From an uncultured Oscillibacter sp. (GTDB lineage: Bacteria > Bacillota > Clostridia > Oscillospirales > Oscillospiraceae): a stretch of 64,000 nucleotides of DNA. The first letter of the stretch is position 1, and each line of letters starts with the position of its first letter. Positions 16,851 to 25,337 of the stretch are shown one piece after another. The notes beneath the pieces were generated by a model. It saw nothing but the letters and a program-made list of their open reading frames with translations, was not told the origin of the DNA and did not search any database. The stretch lies in contig CAJTZI010000002.1 of assembly GCA_910584075.1 (NCBI GenBank), positions 48,587 through 112,586 on the forward strand, written 5' to 3'. The translations under genes and the position numbers were made by a program.

Positions 16851-17885
16851 ATGCACATCTACACCACGGGCCAGTGGGCCCTGCTCTTTTACTTCTACTG
16901 CCTGTGCGGCTGGGCCTGGGAGTCCTGCTACGTCTCCGCCCGCCAGCGCCGGTGGGTAAACCGCGGATTCCTCCACGGGCCCCTGCTGCCCATCTACGGC
17001 TCCGGGGCCATCATCATCCTCTTTGCCGTCATTCCGGTGGAGAACAGCCTGTACCTGGTGTGGCTCTTTGGCATGATTGCCGCCACGGCTCTGGAGTATG
17101 TCACCGGCGCGGCCATGGAGCGGGTCTTCAAAGTCCGCTACTGGGACTACTCCGACCAGAAATTTAATCTCAACGGCCACATCTGCCTCACCAGCTCCAT
17201 CGCCTGGGGATTCTTCTCCATTCTGCTTGTGCGGTTCGTCCATCCGCCCATCGGGCGGCTGCTGGCACGGGTCCCCGCCCTGGTGGTGGACCCGGCGGCC
17301 CTGGCCCTCACCGCAGTCTTCGCTGCGGATGTGGTCTGCTCCGTCCAGGCCGCTCTGGATCTCAAGGACGTGCTCACGCGCCTGACGGAGGAGAACGAGG
17401 ACCTGCGCCGTCTGGCCAGACGTGCCGAGATTGCCGCCGCCTTCGCGGAGGACGACCTGCGCCGCTTCCGGGAGCGGACGGAGGTGGAGAAGATCCTTCT
17501 CCAGTCCCGCGTCCAGGAGGAGCTCCAGGGCCTGCGAGAGGCCCGGACACAGCGGGCCGAGAGGCGGCAGGCCCGCTGGGAGGAGGCGCTGCACCGCCGC
17601 ACCGCGGCCAAGCTGGAGGCGCTGAAGACCATTGCAGAGGCCCTGGAAACCTGCCGGGAGCATCTGGACAGCCTGCCGGGACTGACGGAGGAGTCCTTGG
17701 CGGAGCGGCGGGCGGACCTGGAGGAGGCCACCGGCCGCCTGCGGCGGCGGGAGGCCGTCATCCGCGCCCGGGAACCCCGGAGCTACCGCCGCTCTCTGCG
17801 CATTCTGCGGGGCAATCCCTCCGCCATGGCCAGGGACTTTGGCGATGCCCTGGAGGCCCTGCGGGAACTGACCGGGCGAAAGTAA
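16851..17885 (+). CDS. CmpB-type (ABC-transporter type IV, PF06541) membrane protein with coiled-coil tail
   Basis: The N-terminal half (about 1-175) has five or six hydrophobic segments and the family's conserved polar motifs: WAWESCYVSARQRRWVNRGFLHGP, EYVTGAAMER and YWDYSDQKFNLNGHICL. The C-terminal half (about 180-344) is rich in Arg, Glu and Leu and reads as a long coiled coil. Despite the family name, no ABC ATPase is nearby and transport has not been shown for such proteins. The gene follows hemW by 10 bp with its own GGAGG. Function unknown. Confidence 0.82.
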   Translation: MHIYTTGQWALLFYFYCLCGWAWESCYVSARQRRWVNRGFLHGPLLPIYGSGAIIILFAVIPVENSLYLVWLFGMIAATALEYVTGAAMERVFKVRYWDYSDQKFNLNGHICLTSSIAWGFFSILLVRFVHPPIGRLLARVPALVVDPAALALTAVFAADVVCSVQAALDLKDVLTRLTEENEDLRRLARRAEIAAAFAEDDLRRFRERTEVEKILLQSRVQEELQGLREARTQRAERRQARWEEALHRRTAAKLEALKTIAEALETCREHLDSLPGLTEESLAERRADLEEATGRLRRREAVIRAREPRSYRRSLRILRGNPSAMARDFGDALEALRELTGRK

Positions 17886-17891
17886 CCATCC

Positions 17892-17928
17892 ACGGGGACG
17901 GCGGGCTGCCGTCCCCGTTCCGCCTTTT
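17892..17928 (+). terminator. Terminator after the CmpB-type gene
   Basis: 11-bp stem ACGGGGACGGC / GCCGTCCCCGT with a 5-nt loop, then TCCGCCTTTT. Confidence 0.65.
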
Positions 17929-17991
17929 CGCCCCATTCCCCGAGGATCAATTGCGATCTGACAAATTATGCCTTTCTTAACGAAATAAATA

Positions 17992-18019
17992 TTGACAAAT
18001 TGTGAACAAGGACTATAAT
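17992..18019 (+). promoter_or_regulatory. Near-consensus promoter of the fatty-acid transporter
   Basis: TTGACA at 17992-17997 and TATAAT at 18014-18019, both perfect hexamers, 16 bp apart. TGACAAATT occurs at 17959-17967 and again overlapping the -35 at 17993-18001, 34 bp apart. Confidence 0.8.
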
Positions 18020-18076
18020 AAAGACTGCAAAATCCTGGGACATCCACGTTTAAACAATTTACTAGGAGGGAAATCA

Positions 18077-19444
18077 ATGCTGAAAAAAATCTCCAACGGA
18101 TGCGTGCGCATCATGAACCGGTGGCTGCCGGACCCGTTTCTGTTCGCCATCATCCTGACCATCGTGGTCTTTGTCGCCGCCTGCATCGGCACCGCTCAGA
18201 ACCCCGTCGAGATGATCTGGGCCTGGGGCGGCCGCGGCGGCACCGCCATTGGCATGTGGAACCTGCTGGCCTTCTCCATGCAGATGGCCCTGGTGCTGGT
18301 GCTGGGCTCCGCCCTGGCCTCCGCCAAAGTCTGCAAAAACATTCTCAGCGCCATCGCCGGCATGGCCAAGGATAAGAAGAACGCCATTCTCATCACCACC
18401 TTTGTCTCCACCATCTGCTGCTGGCTCAACTGGGGCTTCGGCCTGATCGTAGGTGCTCTGCTGGCCAAGGAAATTGCCCGCCGCGTCAATGATGTGGACT
18501 ATCCTCTGTTGATCGCTTCCGCCTACTCCGGCTTCGTCATCTGGCACGCCGGACTCTCCGGCTCCATCCCCCTGGCCCTGGGCGGCGAGGGCTACACCAT
18601 TGCCACCACCGGCCAGACCTTTGTAGCCCAGTCCGGTGAGACCATGCTCCACCCCGTGAACCTGCTGATGTGCCTGGTGATCCTGGTGGCCATGCCTTTC
18701 CTGAACTATGCCATGCATCCCGACAAGGAGCACACCGTTCTGGTAAACCCCGCCGTTCTGGTGGAGGAGAAGGAGCGGGAGTACTCCGTGGAGACCCCCG
18801 CCGAGAAGATGGAGCACAGCAAGATTCTGTGGTTCATCACCTGCGCCATGGGCATCATCTACATCGTGTGGTTCTTCTGGACCAAGAAGACCTTTGTGCT
18901 GGATCTGAACATCGTCAACACCATCTTCCTGTTCCTGGGCCTGCTGGCCCACGGCGATCTGCGGAAGTATGTAGACGCCATCGGCGATGCCGCCGCGGGC
19001 TCCGCCGGCATTCTGCTGCAGTTCCCCTTCTACGCCGGCATCATGGGTCTGATGACCGCCACCAACGCCAATGAAATGTGTCTGGCGGGTATCATTTCCG
19101 ACTTCTTCGTGAACATCTCCACCGCTGTCACCTTCCCCGTTTGGACGTTCCTGTCTGCCGGTGTGGTCAACTTCTTTGTGCCCTCCGGCGGCGGCCAGTG
19201 GGCTGTCCAGGGTCCCATCGTGATGCCTGCCTCCGCCAAACTGGGCGTGGAAGCAGGTCGTGCCGCCATGGCCATTGCCTGGGGCGACCAGTGGACCAAC
19301 ATGATCCAGCCCTTCTGGGCCCTGCCCGCCTTGGGCGTGGCCGGATTGAAGGCCAAGGATATCATGGGCTATCTGGTAGTCATTCTGATCTTCACCGGCA
19401 TCGTGGCCTGCCTGGGCTTCCTGGCCTGGGGCCTGTTCTTCTAA
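18077..19444 (+). CDS. Short-chain fatty acid transporter, AtoE family
   Basis: 455-aa membrane protein with ten or more hydrophobic segments. The order and content match the AtoE/TIGR00366 family: DPFLFAIILTIVVF at the N-terminus, a TICCWLNWGFGLIVGALLAKE core, HAGLSGSIPL, and a C-terminal VNFFVPSGGGQWAVQGPI motif followed by WGDQWTNMIQPFWALP. Family members are linked to uptake of acetoacetate, butyrate and other short-chain acids; in a gut butyrate producer it could also export. AGGAGG at 18064-18069 fixes ATG 18077. It is monocistronic between a near-perfect promoter and a strong terminator. Confidence 0.93.
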   Translation: MLKKISNGCVRIMNRWLPDPFLFAIILTIVVFVAACIGTAQNPVEMIWAWGGRGGTAIGMWNLLAFSMQMALVLVLGSALASAKVCKNILSAIAGMAKDKKNAILITTFVSTICCWLNWGFGLIVGALLAKEIARRVNDVDYPLLIASAYSGFVIWHAGLSGSIPLALGGEGYTIATTGQTFVAQSGETMLHPVNLLMCLVILVAMPFLNYAMHPDKEHTVLVNPAVLVEEKEREYSVETPAEKMEHSKILWFITCAMGIIYIVWFFWTKKTFVLDLNIVNTIFLFLGLLAHGDLRKYVDAIGDAAAGSAGILLQFPFYAGIMGLMTATNANEMCLAGIISDFFVNISTAVTFPVWTFLSAGVVNFFVPSGGGQWAVQGPIVMPASAKLGVEAGRAAMAIAWGDQWTNMIQPFWALPALGVAGLKAKDIMGYLVVILIFTGIVACLGFLAWGLFF

Positions 19445-19470
19445 TTCCGGCAAATCCGCCTCATATGGAA

Positions 19471-19504
19471 AGCGCCCTCCGGCTCACGCCGGAGGGCGCT
19501 TTTT
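19471..19504. terminator. Terminator between the fatty-acid transporter and the MocR gene
   Basis: 13-bp stem AGCGCCCTCCGGC / GCCGGAGGGCGCT with a TCAC loop and TTTT on the plus strand. The minus-strand tail (TTTCCAT) is weaker. Confidence 0.85.
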
Positions 19505-19508
19505 CAGC

Positions 19509-20894
19509 CTATTCCGCAAAGACCTCCGCCAGCAGCTCCATGGCCCGGGACAGACCATCCGCCTTCAGGCCGGCGTAGTTCACCACCAGGGTATGCTCAT
19601 ACTCCGGACGGGGCAGGGCGGCGTACTCCGACAGGAAGTCCAGCCGCACCCCCAGCTCCTCTCCCCGGCGGCAGAGCTCCCCGTCGGACCGGGCCGTGTC
19701 CAGCCGCAGGAGAAAGTGGAGCCCCGCCCCCTGCTCCGAGATGGCAATCCGCCCCGCGAAGGGGCTGGTGCGGAAAGCCTCCAGCACCCGGTCCCGGCGG
19801 GCGCGGTACTCCTTGCGCATCCGGGAGAGGTGCTGTTCATAGTGCCCGCCGGCCAGAAACCGGGCCAGAACGTGCTGGTCCAGGGCCGGGACCGTGCAGG
19901 CGTAAAACCCCAGCTCCCGGCGGTACCGCTCCAGCAGCCGCGGCGGCAGCACCATGAATCCCAGGCGCATGGAGGGGGAGATGGTCTGAGAGAAGGTGTT
20001 CATGTACACCACCCGGCCGCCGTCGTCAATGCTCTGGAGGGTGGGAATGGGGCGGCCGGTGAAGCGGAGCTCGCTGTCATAGTCGTCCTCAATGATGACG
20101 CCGTCCTGGTCCTCCGCCCAGCGCAGCAGGGCCTGACGCCGCCCGATGGGGGTCACCAGCCCCGTGGGGTAGTGGTGGGAGGGGGAGAGGTGGAGCACTC
20201 CGGCCCCGGAGGCAGCCAGGGCCTCCGGGGCCACCCCCTGTCCGTCCAGGGGCACCAGGCGGCAGACGGCGCCGCATCTGCCGTAGACCTTTCGGATTTT
20301 GGGATAGCCCGGGTCCTCCACAGCGAAAGCCGTCCCCTCCAGCAGCTGGGCCAACAGGAGATAGAGGTACTCCGCCCCCGCCCCCACCACAATCTGCTCC
20401 GGGGCCACCGCCATGCCCTTCCGGTCCCGCAGGTCCCCGGCAATGGCCCGGCGCAGGGCGGGCAGCCCCTGCCGGTGGACCGGAGCCAGCAGGGCCGCCC
20501 CGCCCTCGGAGAGAACCTGCCGGGTCAGACGCGCCCACACGGACACCGGAAACCGGGCGGCATCCACCTGGCCGCTGGTCAAATCCAGCCGCCAGACGGG
20601 CTCCTCCGCCTCCTGGGGGAGCGCCACCGGAGGGACGGGGGCAGACAGCCGCTCCACCGCCGCCGCGAAAAAACCCCGCCGGGGCTGGGAGAGGAGAAAG
20701 CCCTCCGCCTCCAGCTGCCGGTAGGCGTTCTCCACGGTGATGACCGAGAGCTGGAGATGCTCCGCCAGCGCCCGCTTGGAGGGCAGCCGCTCCCCGGCCG
20801 CCAGGGTTCCGTCCAGAATGTCCTCCCGGATGCACCGGTACAGATACTCGTACAGGGGCAGGCTGCCCCGCTCCTCCAGGGAATAGGTCAGCAT
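19509..20894 (-). CDS. MocR-family (GntR plus aminotransferase-like) transcriptional regulator
   Basis: 461 aa. A GntR winged helix (about 10-75: LYRCIREDILDG, RLPSKRALAEHL, TVENAYRQLEAEGF) is joined to a fold-type I aminotransferase domain (about 105-458). Such proteins sense pyridoxal phosphate or amino compounds; PdxR and GabR are examples. The domain keeps LSPSHHYPTG and IIEDDYDSELRF. At the cofactor lysine position the sequence is NTFSQTISPS, with Gln303 (CAG) where family members have Lys, so no internal aldimine can form there. ATG 20894 has AAAGGAGG upstream; the GTG at 20900 is too close. It is divergent from an ECF S-component that it may control. Confidence 0.9.
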   Translation of the reverse strand: MLTYSLEERGSLPLYEYLYRCIREDILDGTLAAGERLPSKRALAEHLQLSVITVENAYRQLEAEGFLLSQPRRGFFAAAVERLSAPVPPVALPQEAEEPVWRLDLTSGQVDAARFPVSVWARLTRQVLSEGGAALLAPVHRQGLPALRRAIAGDLRDRKGMAVAPEQIVVGAGAEYLYLLLAQLLEGTAFAVEDPGYPKIRKVYGRCGAVCRLVPLDGQGVAPEALAASGAGVLHLSPSHHYPTGLVTPIGRRQALLRWAEDQDGVIIEDDYDSELRFTGRPIPTLQSIDDGGRVVYMNTFSQTISPSMRLGFMVLPPRLLERYRRELGFYACTVPALDQHVLARFLAGGHYEQHLSRMRKEYRARRDRVLEAFRTSPFAGRIAISEQGAGLHFLLRLDTARSDGELCRRGEELGVRLDFLSEYAALPRPEYEHTLVVNYAGLKADGLSRAMELLAEVFAE

Positions 20895-21003
20895 GACCAC
20901 CCCTCCTTTCTGACCTTATAAAAAATTGTAAATTTGGATATTTCAATCATATCATATATGCGTTATGCTGGCAACAGCAAGTGCGAGGAAAGGAGCGGAC
21001 AAT
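20895..21003. promoter_or_regulatory. AT-rich divergent regulatory region of the MocR gene and ECF gene
   Basis: Both outward promoters and the MocR operator should be here. On the plus strand, TTGTAA (20926-20931) and TATCAT (20950-20955) are 18 bp apart. ATCATATCATATAT at 20947-20959 is a short repeat. No -35/-10 pair is convincing on the minus strand. Confidence 0.4.
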
Positions 21004-21570
21004 ATGGAAAAGACACTGGAACGGACTGCCTCCGCCGGAAAGACGCGGCTGCTGGTGACGGCGGCACTGTTCGCCGCCCTGGGCTGCGTCTCCACCACGG
21101 TGATCAAGGTGCCCTCCCCCACCGGCGGCTATATGAACCTGGGGGACACCGCGGTGCTTTTGGGCGCCTATTTCCTGGGGCCGGCCTACGGCGCCCTGGC
21201 CGGCGGCACGGGTCCGGCGCTGGCGGATCTGCTGGGAGGATACCCCATGTACGTCCCGGGGACGCTGGTCATCAAGGCCGTGACGGCGGTCACGGCGGGG
21301 CTGCTGTACCGGCTCCTCCGCAGGCGGGGCACCCCCGGCGTCATCGCCTGCGGCGCGGCGGGGGAAGCGGTCATGGTGCTGGGCTACTGGCTGTATGATG
21401 CCCTGCTGGTCTCCTCCGGAGGCACGGCCTTCAAAACGGCCCTGGCGGGCGCCGCGGCGGGGATTCCCAGCAACCTGGCGCAGGCCGGTTTCGGCGCGGC
21501 GGCCTCCACGCTGCTGCTGGCAGCCCTGCGCCGCAGCGGCTATGTGAGAAGGGAATTTCCCAATCTCTGA
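21004..21570 (+). CDS. ECF transporter S component (PF07155 type), probable vitamin uptake
   Basis: 188-aa membrane protein with about six hydrophobic segments, the substrate-binding subunit of an energy-coupling-factor transporter. The segment VPSPTGGYMNLGDTAVLLGAYFLGP, split by YGALAGGTGPALADLLGGYP, is typical of the riboflavin/HMP/pyridoxine-like S-component group. The N-terminal Ala-rich helix would contact EcfT. No EcfA or EcfT gene is near, so it would share a common module (group II). Its divergent position beside a PdxR-like MocR regulator suggests vitamin B6, by analogy with PdxU2. The vitamin is inference. AGGAG precedes ATG 21004. Confidence 0.85.
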   Translation: MEKTLERTASAGKTRLLVTAALFAALGCVSTTVIKVPSPTGGYMNLGDTAVLLGAYFLGPAYGALAGGTGPALADLLGGYPMYVPGTLVIKAVTAVTAGLLYRLLRRRGTPGVIACGAAGEAVMVLGYWLYDALLVSSGGTAFKTALAGAAAGIPSNLAQAGFGAAASTLLLAALRRSGYVRREFPNL

Positions 21571-21712
21571 GGCGGGAAGCCCAGATCAAAGTTTCGCGCA
21601 GGCCTTTGCAAGGTGGGAAATCCTCCGGTCCCGGAAGCGGCCCACATCCAAAAAAGAACGGTTTTGCCGCCCCGCGGGCGGCAGGACAGCGCCCCTCGTT
21701 CCCCGATGCACA

Positions 21713-21748
21713 AGCGCCCCGGCGGGTTCTAAAACCCGCCGGGGCGCT
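21713..21748. terminator. Long perfect hairpin between convergent genes
   Basis: 16-bp perfect stem (21713-21728 with 21733-21748) and a CTAA loop, between the ends of the ECF gene and the DUF975 gene. It has no strong T tract on either side; probably a shared terminator. The stretch 21571-21712 holds only a degenerate AAAGTTTCGCGCAGGCCTTTGCAAGG segment resembling dispersed spacer repeats of this group. Confidence 0.55.
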
Positions 21749-21772
21749 GTATGCTCTATCATGATTAAAACA

Positions 21773-22630
21773 TCACATCTGTCCCCAGCCACCGGTCCAG
21801 CCGCTGTTGGGATTGTCCTCCGGCCGGGGCGGCGCCGCGTTCCATCCCACGCCGGAAGTGCGCTTGGCAATTTCAAAGTAGCCCAGCTCCACGCACTCCC
21901 GGTTCGGCACATAGAACAGCCCCACAACCAGGGAGAACACGCTGGCAATCAGGCTCCAGGCCCACACGGGAAGGACGAGGGCCTGGTCCACCAGCTCCTC
22001 CGCCGGGAGAGCCGGCATGGGACCGGTGACGATCTGGAATACCAGCCGGTACAGCAGGAACAGCACTGCCAGCAGCGGCAGCGACGCCAGCATCAGCCAG
22101 CCGAAATAGCTCCAGTCCAGGGCGAAGATCTGGCTCTTGTAGCCCCAGGTCTGGCGCTTGCTCATGTCCAGGGCCTCCATGACGCCGATGCCGGGGTTCT
22201 CATAGAGATTGTACAGGGCGAAGCGGTAGCGGTAGGCGGCCACGATGCCGGGGATGACAAAGAGCATGGACCACAGGATGATCAGCAGCGACTCCACAAC
22301 GTTCAGGGCAATGAGCTTTCCCACAAAGGAGAAGCCGTCAAACAGCGTCAGGCACTCTGCCCGCTCTCCCCGGCGGACAGCCATGCAGTACAGCGAGAAG
22401 CCCGCCCCCAGCACCGCGGTCAGCAGGGTGGTCAGCACATAGGTGAAGATGCCCACAGGATTCCGCTCCAGCACCGCATTGCCGCCGCCAGCCAGGTAGT
22501 CCAGCGTGCTCAGCGCCATCGCCAGTCCCAAATACAGCGCCGTCATGCCCCTGGGAGACACCCGGGCGGTGCCGAGCAGCTCCCGGGTCTCCGCCTTCAG
22601 CCTCTTTCTGTCAATCAATTCCGCCATCAT
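21773..22630 (-). CDS. DUF975 family membrane protein
   Basis: 285 aa. An N-terminal soluble stretch (IDRKRLKAETRELL) is followed by six hydrophobic segments. Family marks are the Tyr/Arg-rich AYRYRFALYNLYENPGIGVMEALDMSKRQTWG, split by a helix break after ALYNLYENP, followed by FALDWSYFGW. The hydrophilic C-terminus is Pro/Gly/Asn-rich. DUF975 proteins are common in Clostridia and have no established role. Start at ATG 22630, 9 nt after GGAGG; a second ATG follows directly at 22627. Monocistronic and divergent from the rnf operon. Confidence 0.88.
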   Translation of the reverse strand: MMAELIDRKRLKAETRELLGTARVSPRGMTALYLGLAMALSTLDYLAGGGNAVLERNPVGIFTYVLTTLLTAVLGAGFSLYCMAVRRGERAECLTLFDGFSFVGKLIALNVVESLLIILWSMLFVIPGIVAAYRYRFALYNLYENPGIGVMEALDMSKRQTWGYKSQIFALDWSYFGWLMLASLPLLAVLFLLYRLVFQIVTGPMPALPAEELVDQALVLPVWAWSLIASVFSLVVGLFYVPNRECVELGYFEIAKRTSGVGWNAAPPRPEDNPNSGWTGGWGQM

Positions 22631-22683
22631 GGTGGGACACCTCCGTTTTCTCAAAGCTGGCCGGGCGTCCCGGCACTGGTCAC

Positions 22684-22712
22684 AGTTTCGCACATTCCGG
22701 CGGGCTTGTCAA
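22684..22712 (-). promoter_or_regulatory. Promoter of the DUF975 gene
   Basis: On the minus strand, TTGACA (22712-22707) and GAAACT (22689-22684) are 17 bp apart. The remainder of the 335-bp spacer 22631-22965 holds the rnf promoter and leader. Confidence 0.55.
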
Positions 22713-22822
22713 GGGAGGCGGCGCGGGAGCGGGAATTTCTTCCAGAAACGGCGGAAATACCCAATTTGTCAGGATGGCATAAAAAAAAGGGGGAATTCCA
22801 GCAAAAACCGTCGTTCACAGTC

Positions 22823-22851
22823 TGGACATTTCTTGAAACAGGGTGTAGAAT
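22823..22851 (+). promoter_or_regulatory. Promoter of the rnf operon
   Basis: TGGACA at 22823-22828 and TAGAAT at 22846-22851 with 17 bp between; the start near 22858 gives a leader of about 108 nt. Confidence 0.65.
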
Positions 22852-22965
22852 AGGGAACAATATGTGATAGAAGCGCCAGGGCGCGGACCGCTCATCCCAA
22901 AGCCGGCGGATGGAGCTTCCCCCGCGCAAAAGGCCGCTATCAGGAGTAAAAATGAGGTGAAGACT

Positions 22966-24315
22966 ATGGCACAAGCTTTCTTTGGCGGCGTTCATCCCAA
23001 CGACATGAAGGCCGCGACCAATGAAAAGGCCATCGAGCAGCTGCCAGCCCCGGCAGAGGTGGTCATCCCCATGTCGATGCACTTTGGCGCGCCCTGCACC
23101 CCCCTGGTGAAAGCCGGGGACGAGGTGAAGGTGGGCCAGAAGATCGGCGAGTTCCGGGGGCTGGGCGCCCCCATCCACGCCAGCGTCTCCGGCAAGGTGA
23201 AGGCCGTGGAGCCCCGCCCCTATTCCATGGGCGGGAACATCACGTCCGTCATCATTGAAAACGACTTCCAGAACACCCTCTCCGAGGAGGTTCAGGCCCC
23301 GGCCAGCCCTGACACCCTGACCCCGGACGAGATGGTGGAGATCGTGAAAAATGCCGGCATCGTGGGCATGGGCGGCGCCACGTTCCCCACCCACGTGAAG
23401 ATCTCCGGCGGCATCGGCAAGGTGGACACCGTCATCATCAACGGCGCGGAGTGCGAGCCCTACATCACCGGCGACCACCGCACCATGCTGGAGCGGCCCG
23501 AGGAGATCATCGGCGGCGCTACATACCTTGCCAAGATGTTCGGCGTGGACAAGGTCATCATCGGCGTGGAGGACAACAAGCAAAACGGCATCGACGCCAT
23601 GAACAAGGTCATCGCGGAGAAGAAGGCCCCCGTTGTGGTGGAGTCCCTCCACTGCCGCTACCCCCAGGGCGGTGAGAAACAGCTCTGCCAGGCCATCACC
23701 GGCAAGCAGGTGCCCCCGGGAGGCCTGCCCAGCAACATCGGCTGCGCCGTGTTCAACATCAACACCACCTGCTGCATCTTCCGGGCTGTCACCCAGGGCA
23801 TGCCCGTTGTCAACAAGGTGGTCACCGTCTCCGGCTCCGGCATTGTGGAGCCCAAGAACATCGAATGCCCCATCGGCACTCCCGTCTCCGCCCTGCTGGA
23901 CGCCTGCGGCGGCGTGAAGGACGGCACCTACAAGCTCATCGCCGGCGGCCCCATGATGGGCATGGCCCAGTACACCGCGGACATCCCCGTGGCCAAGGGC
24001 ACCGGCGCCATCCTGGCCTTCAGCGAGAAGGAGGAGCAGACCGTTGAGCATCCCCAGTGCATCCGCTGCGGCAAGTGCGTGTCCGTGTGTCCGATGCACC
24101 TGGAGCCCCTCTTTATGTATCAGTACGCCTCCAAGGGTATGGTGGATGAGCTGAACGAGGCCCACATCATGGACTGCATGGAGTGCGGCGCCTGCGCCTA
24201 CGCCTGCCCCGCCCGGATGCATCTGACCCATATGTTCAAAACCGGCAAGCAGCTGGTGAAGGACAAGGCCGCAGCCGAGGCGAAAAAGGCCGCACAAGAG
24301 CGGAAGGAGGCGTAA
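22966..24315 (+). CDS. rnfC: Rnf complex subunit C, electron transfer from/to NADH
   Basis: Cytoplasmic-face subunit of the ferredoxin:NAD+ oxidoreductase, which couples electron flow to ion export. The 449-aa product has an N-terminal RnfC domain (about 1-75), an NADH/FMN-binding domain like respiratory complex I NuoF (GGATFPTHVK, INGAECEPYITGDHR, MLERPEEIIGG), a SLBB region, and two [4Fe-4S] ferredoxin motifs near residues 365 and 404 (CIRCGKCVSVCP and CMECGACAYACP). ATG 22966 follows GAGGTGA; upstream in-frame starts lack ribosome sites. First gene of rnfCDGEAB, the usual bacterial order. Confidence 0.96.
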   Translation: MAQAFFGGVHPNDMKAATNEKAIEQLPAPAEVVIPMSMHFGAPCTPLVKAGDEVKVGQKIGEFRGLGAPIHASVSGKVKAVEPRPYSMGGNITSVIIENDFQNTLSEEVQAPASPDTLTPDEMVEIVKNAGIVGMGGATFPTHVKISGGIGKVDTVIINGAECEPYITGDHRTMLERPEEIIGGATYLAKMFGVDKVIIGVEDNKQNGIDAMNKVIAEKKAPVVVESLHCRYPQGGEKQLCQAITGKQVPPGGLPSNIGCAVFNINTTCCIFRAVTQGMPVVNKVVTVSGSGIVEPKNIECPIGTPVSALLDACGGVKDGTYKLIAGGPMMGMAQYTADIPVAKGTGAILAFSEKEEQTVEHPQCIRCGKCVSVCPMHLEPLFMYQYASKGMVDELNEAHIMDCMECGACAYACPARMHLTHMFKTGKQLVKDKAAAEAKKAAQERKEA

Positions 24316-24321
24316 ACAACC

Positions 24322-25332
24322 ATGACGGATTACAAGAATCTCAAACTCATCGCCACGTCCAACCCCCACATCCGGGGCAGCGAGACCACCCGGTCCATCA
24401 TGCTGGACGTGATCATCGCCATGCTGCCGGCCTTGATCTGGGGCATCTTCAAATTCGGGCTGGAGGCCCTGATCCTCACCGCCGTGTCGGTGATCGGCTG
24501 CGTGTTCTTCGAATGGGCCTACCGAACTCTTATGAAAAAGCCCCAGTCCGCAGGCGACCTCAGCGCCGTGGTCACGGGTATGCTGCTGTCCTTTGTCTGC
24601 CCCCCCAGCACCCCGCTGTGGATGATCCTGATCGGCGACTTCTTCGCCATCGTCGTGGTCAAGCAGCTCTTCGGCGGCATCGGCAAGAACTTCGTGAACC
24701 CCGCTCTGGCGGGCCGCGCCTTCCTGCTGGGCAGCTACGCCGGCGTGATGACCACCTGGGTGGATCCCGCCGCCAATAAGGCCCCCCTCTTCGGCGGTGT
24801 GGCCGACGCCGTGACCACCGCCACCCCCCTGGCCATCATGAAGTCCGGCGACATGGCGGGCCTGACGTCCACATACAGCATTCGGGATATGTTCCTGGGC
24901 AACATCCCCGGCTCCATGGGCGAGATCTCCGCCCTGATGGTGCTGATCGGCGGCGTGTATCTGATCGCCCGCAAGGTCATCAACTGGCACACTCCCGTCA
25001 GCTACATCGCAACTGTTGCCGTGCTGACGTTCCTGTTCCCCAAGTACGGCTCCGGCGTGGAATGGATGCTGTACAGCATCTTCGGCGGCGGCCTCATGCT
25101 GGGTGCCTTCTTCATGGCCACCGACTACGCCACCTCTCCCGTCACCAAGAAGGGGCAGGTCATCTTCGGCATCGGCTGCGGCCTGTTCACCGTGTTTATC
25201 CGCTACTTCGGCTCCTATAACGAGGGCGTTTGCTACTCCATCATGGTCATGAACCTGTGCGTGGCCCTGATCGACAAGTACACCAAGCCCACCCGTTTCG
25301 GCGTCGTGAAATCCGATAAGAAGGAGGGGTGA
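24322..25332 (+). CDS. rnfD: Rnf complex subunit D, membrane flavoprotein
   Basis: 336-aa integral membrane subunit with about nine hydrophobic segments and a covalently bound FMN by family. The flavinylation region reads VADAVTTATPLAIM, with Thr in the ATPL context expected for RnfD/NqrB. GGIGKNFVNPALAGRAFLLGSYAG and FFMATDYATSPVT are also conserved. It starts 6 bp after rnfC and probably overlaps no neighbour, since the GTG at 25329 is an unlikely start for rnfG. Together with RnfA and RnfE it forms the ion-translocating membrane part. Confidence 0.95.
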   Translation: MTDYKNLKLIATSNPHIRGSETTRSIMLDVIIAMLPALIWGIFKFGLEALILTAVSVIGCVFFEWAYRTLMKKPQSAGDLSAVVTGMLLSFVCPPSTPLWMILIGDFFAIVVVKQLFGGIGKNFVNPALAGRAFLLGSYAGVMTTWVDPAANKAPLFGGVADAVTTATPLAIMKSGDMAGLTSTYSIRDMFLGNIPGSMGEISALMVLIGGVYLIARKVINWHTPVSYIATVAVLTFLFPKYGSGVEWMLYSIFGGGLMLGAFFMATDYATSPVTKKGQVIFGIGCGLFTVFIRYFGSYNEGVCYSIMVMNLCVALIDKYTKPTRFGVVKSDKKEG

Positions 25333-25337
25333 GCGAA

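Noticed and set aside
19483..19510. Small ORFs around terminators (for example 19078-19578 plus)
   Set aside because: They run through terminators and known genes out of frame; no start signals.
20942..20950. TTTCAATCA between the MocR and ECF genes as a mannitol operator
   Set aside because: A single copy in an AT-rich spacer with its own regulator; chance is likely.
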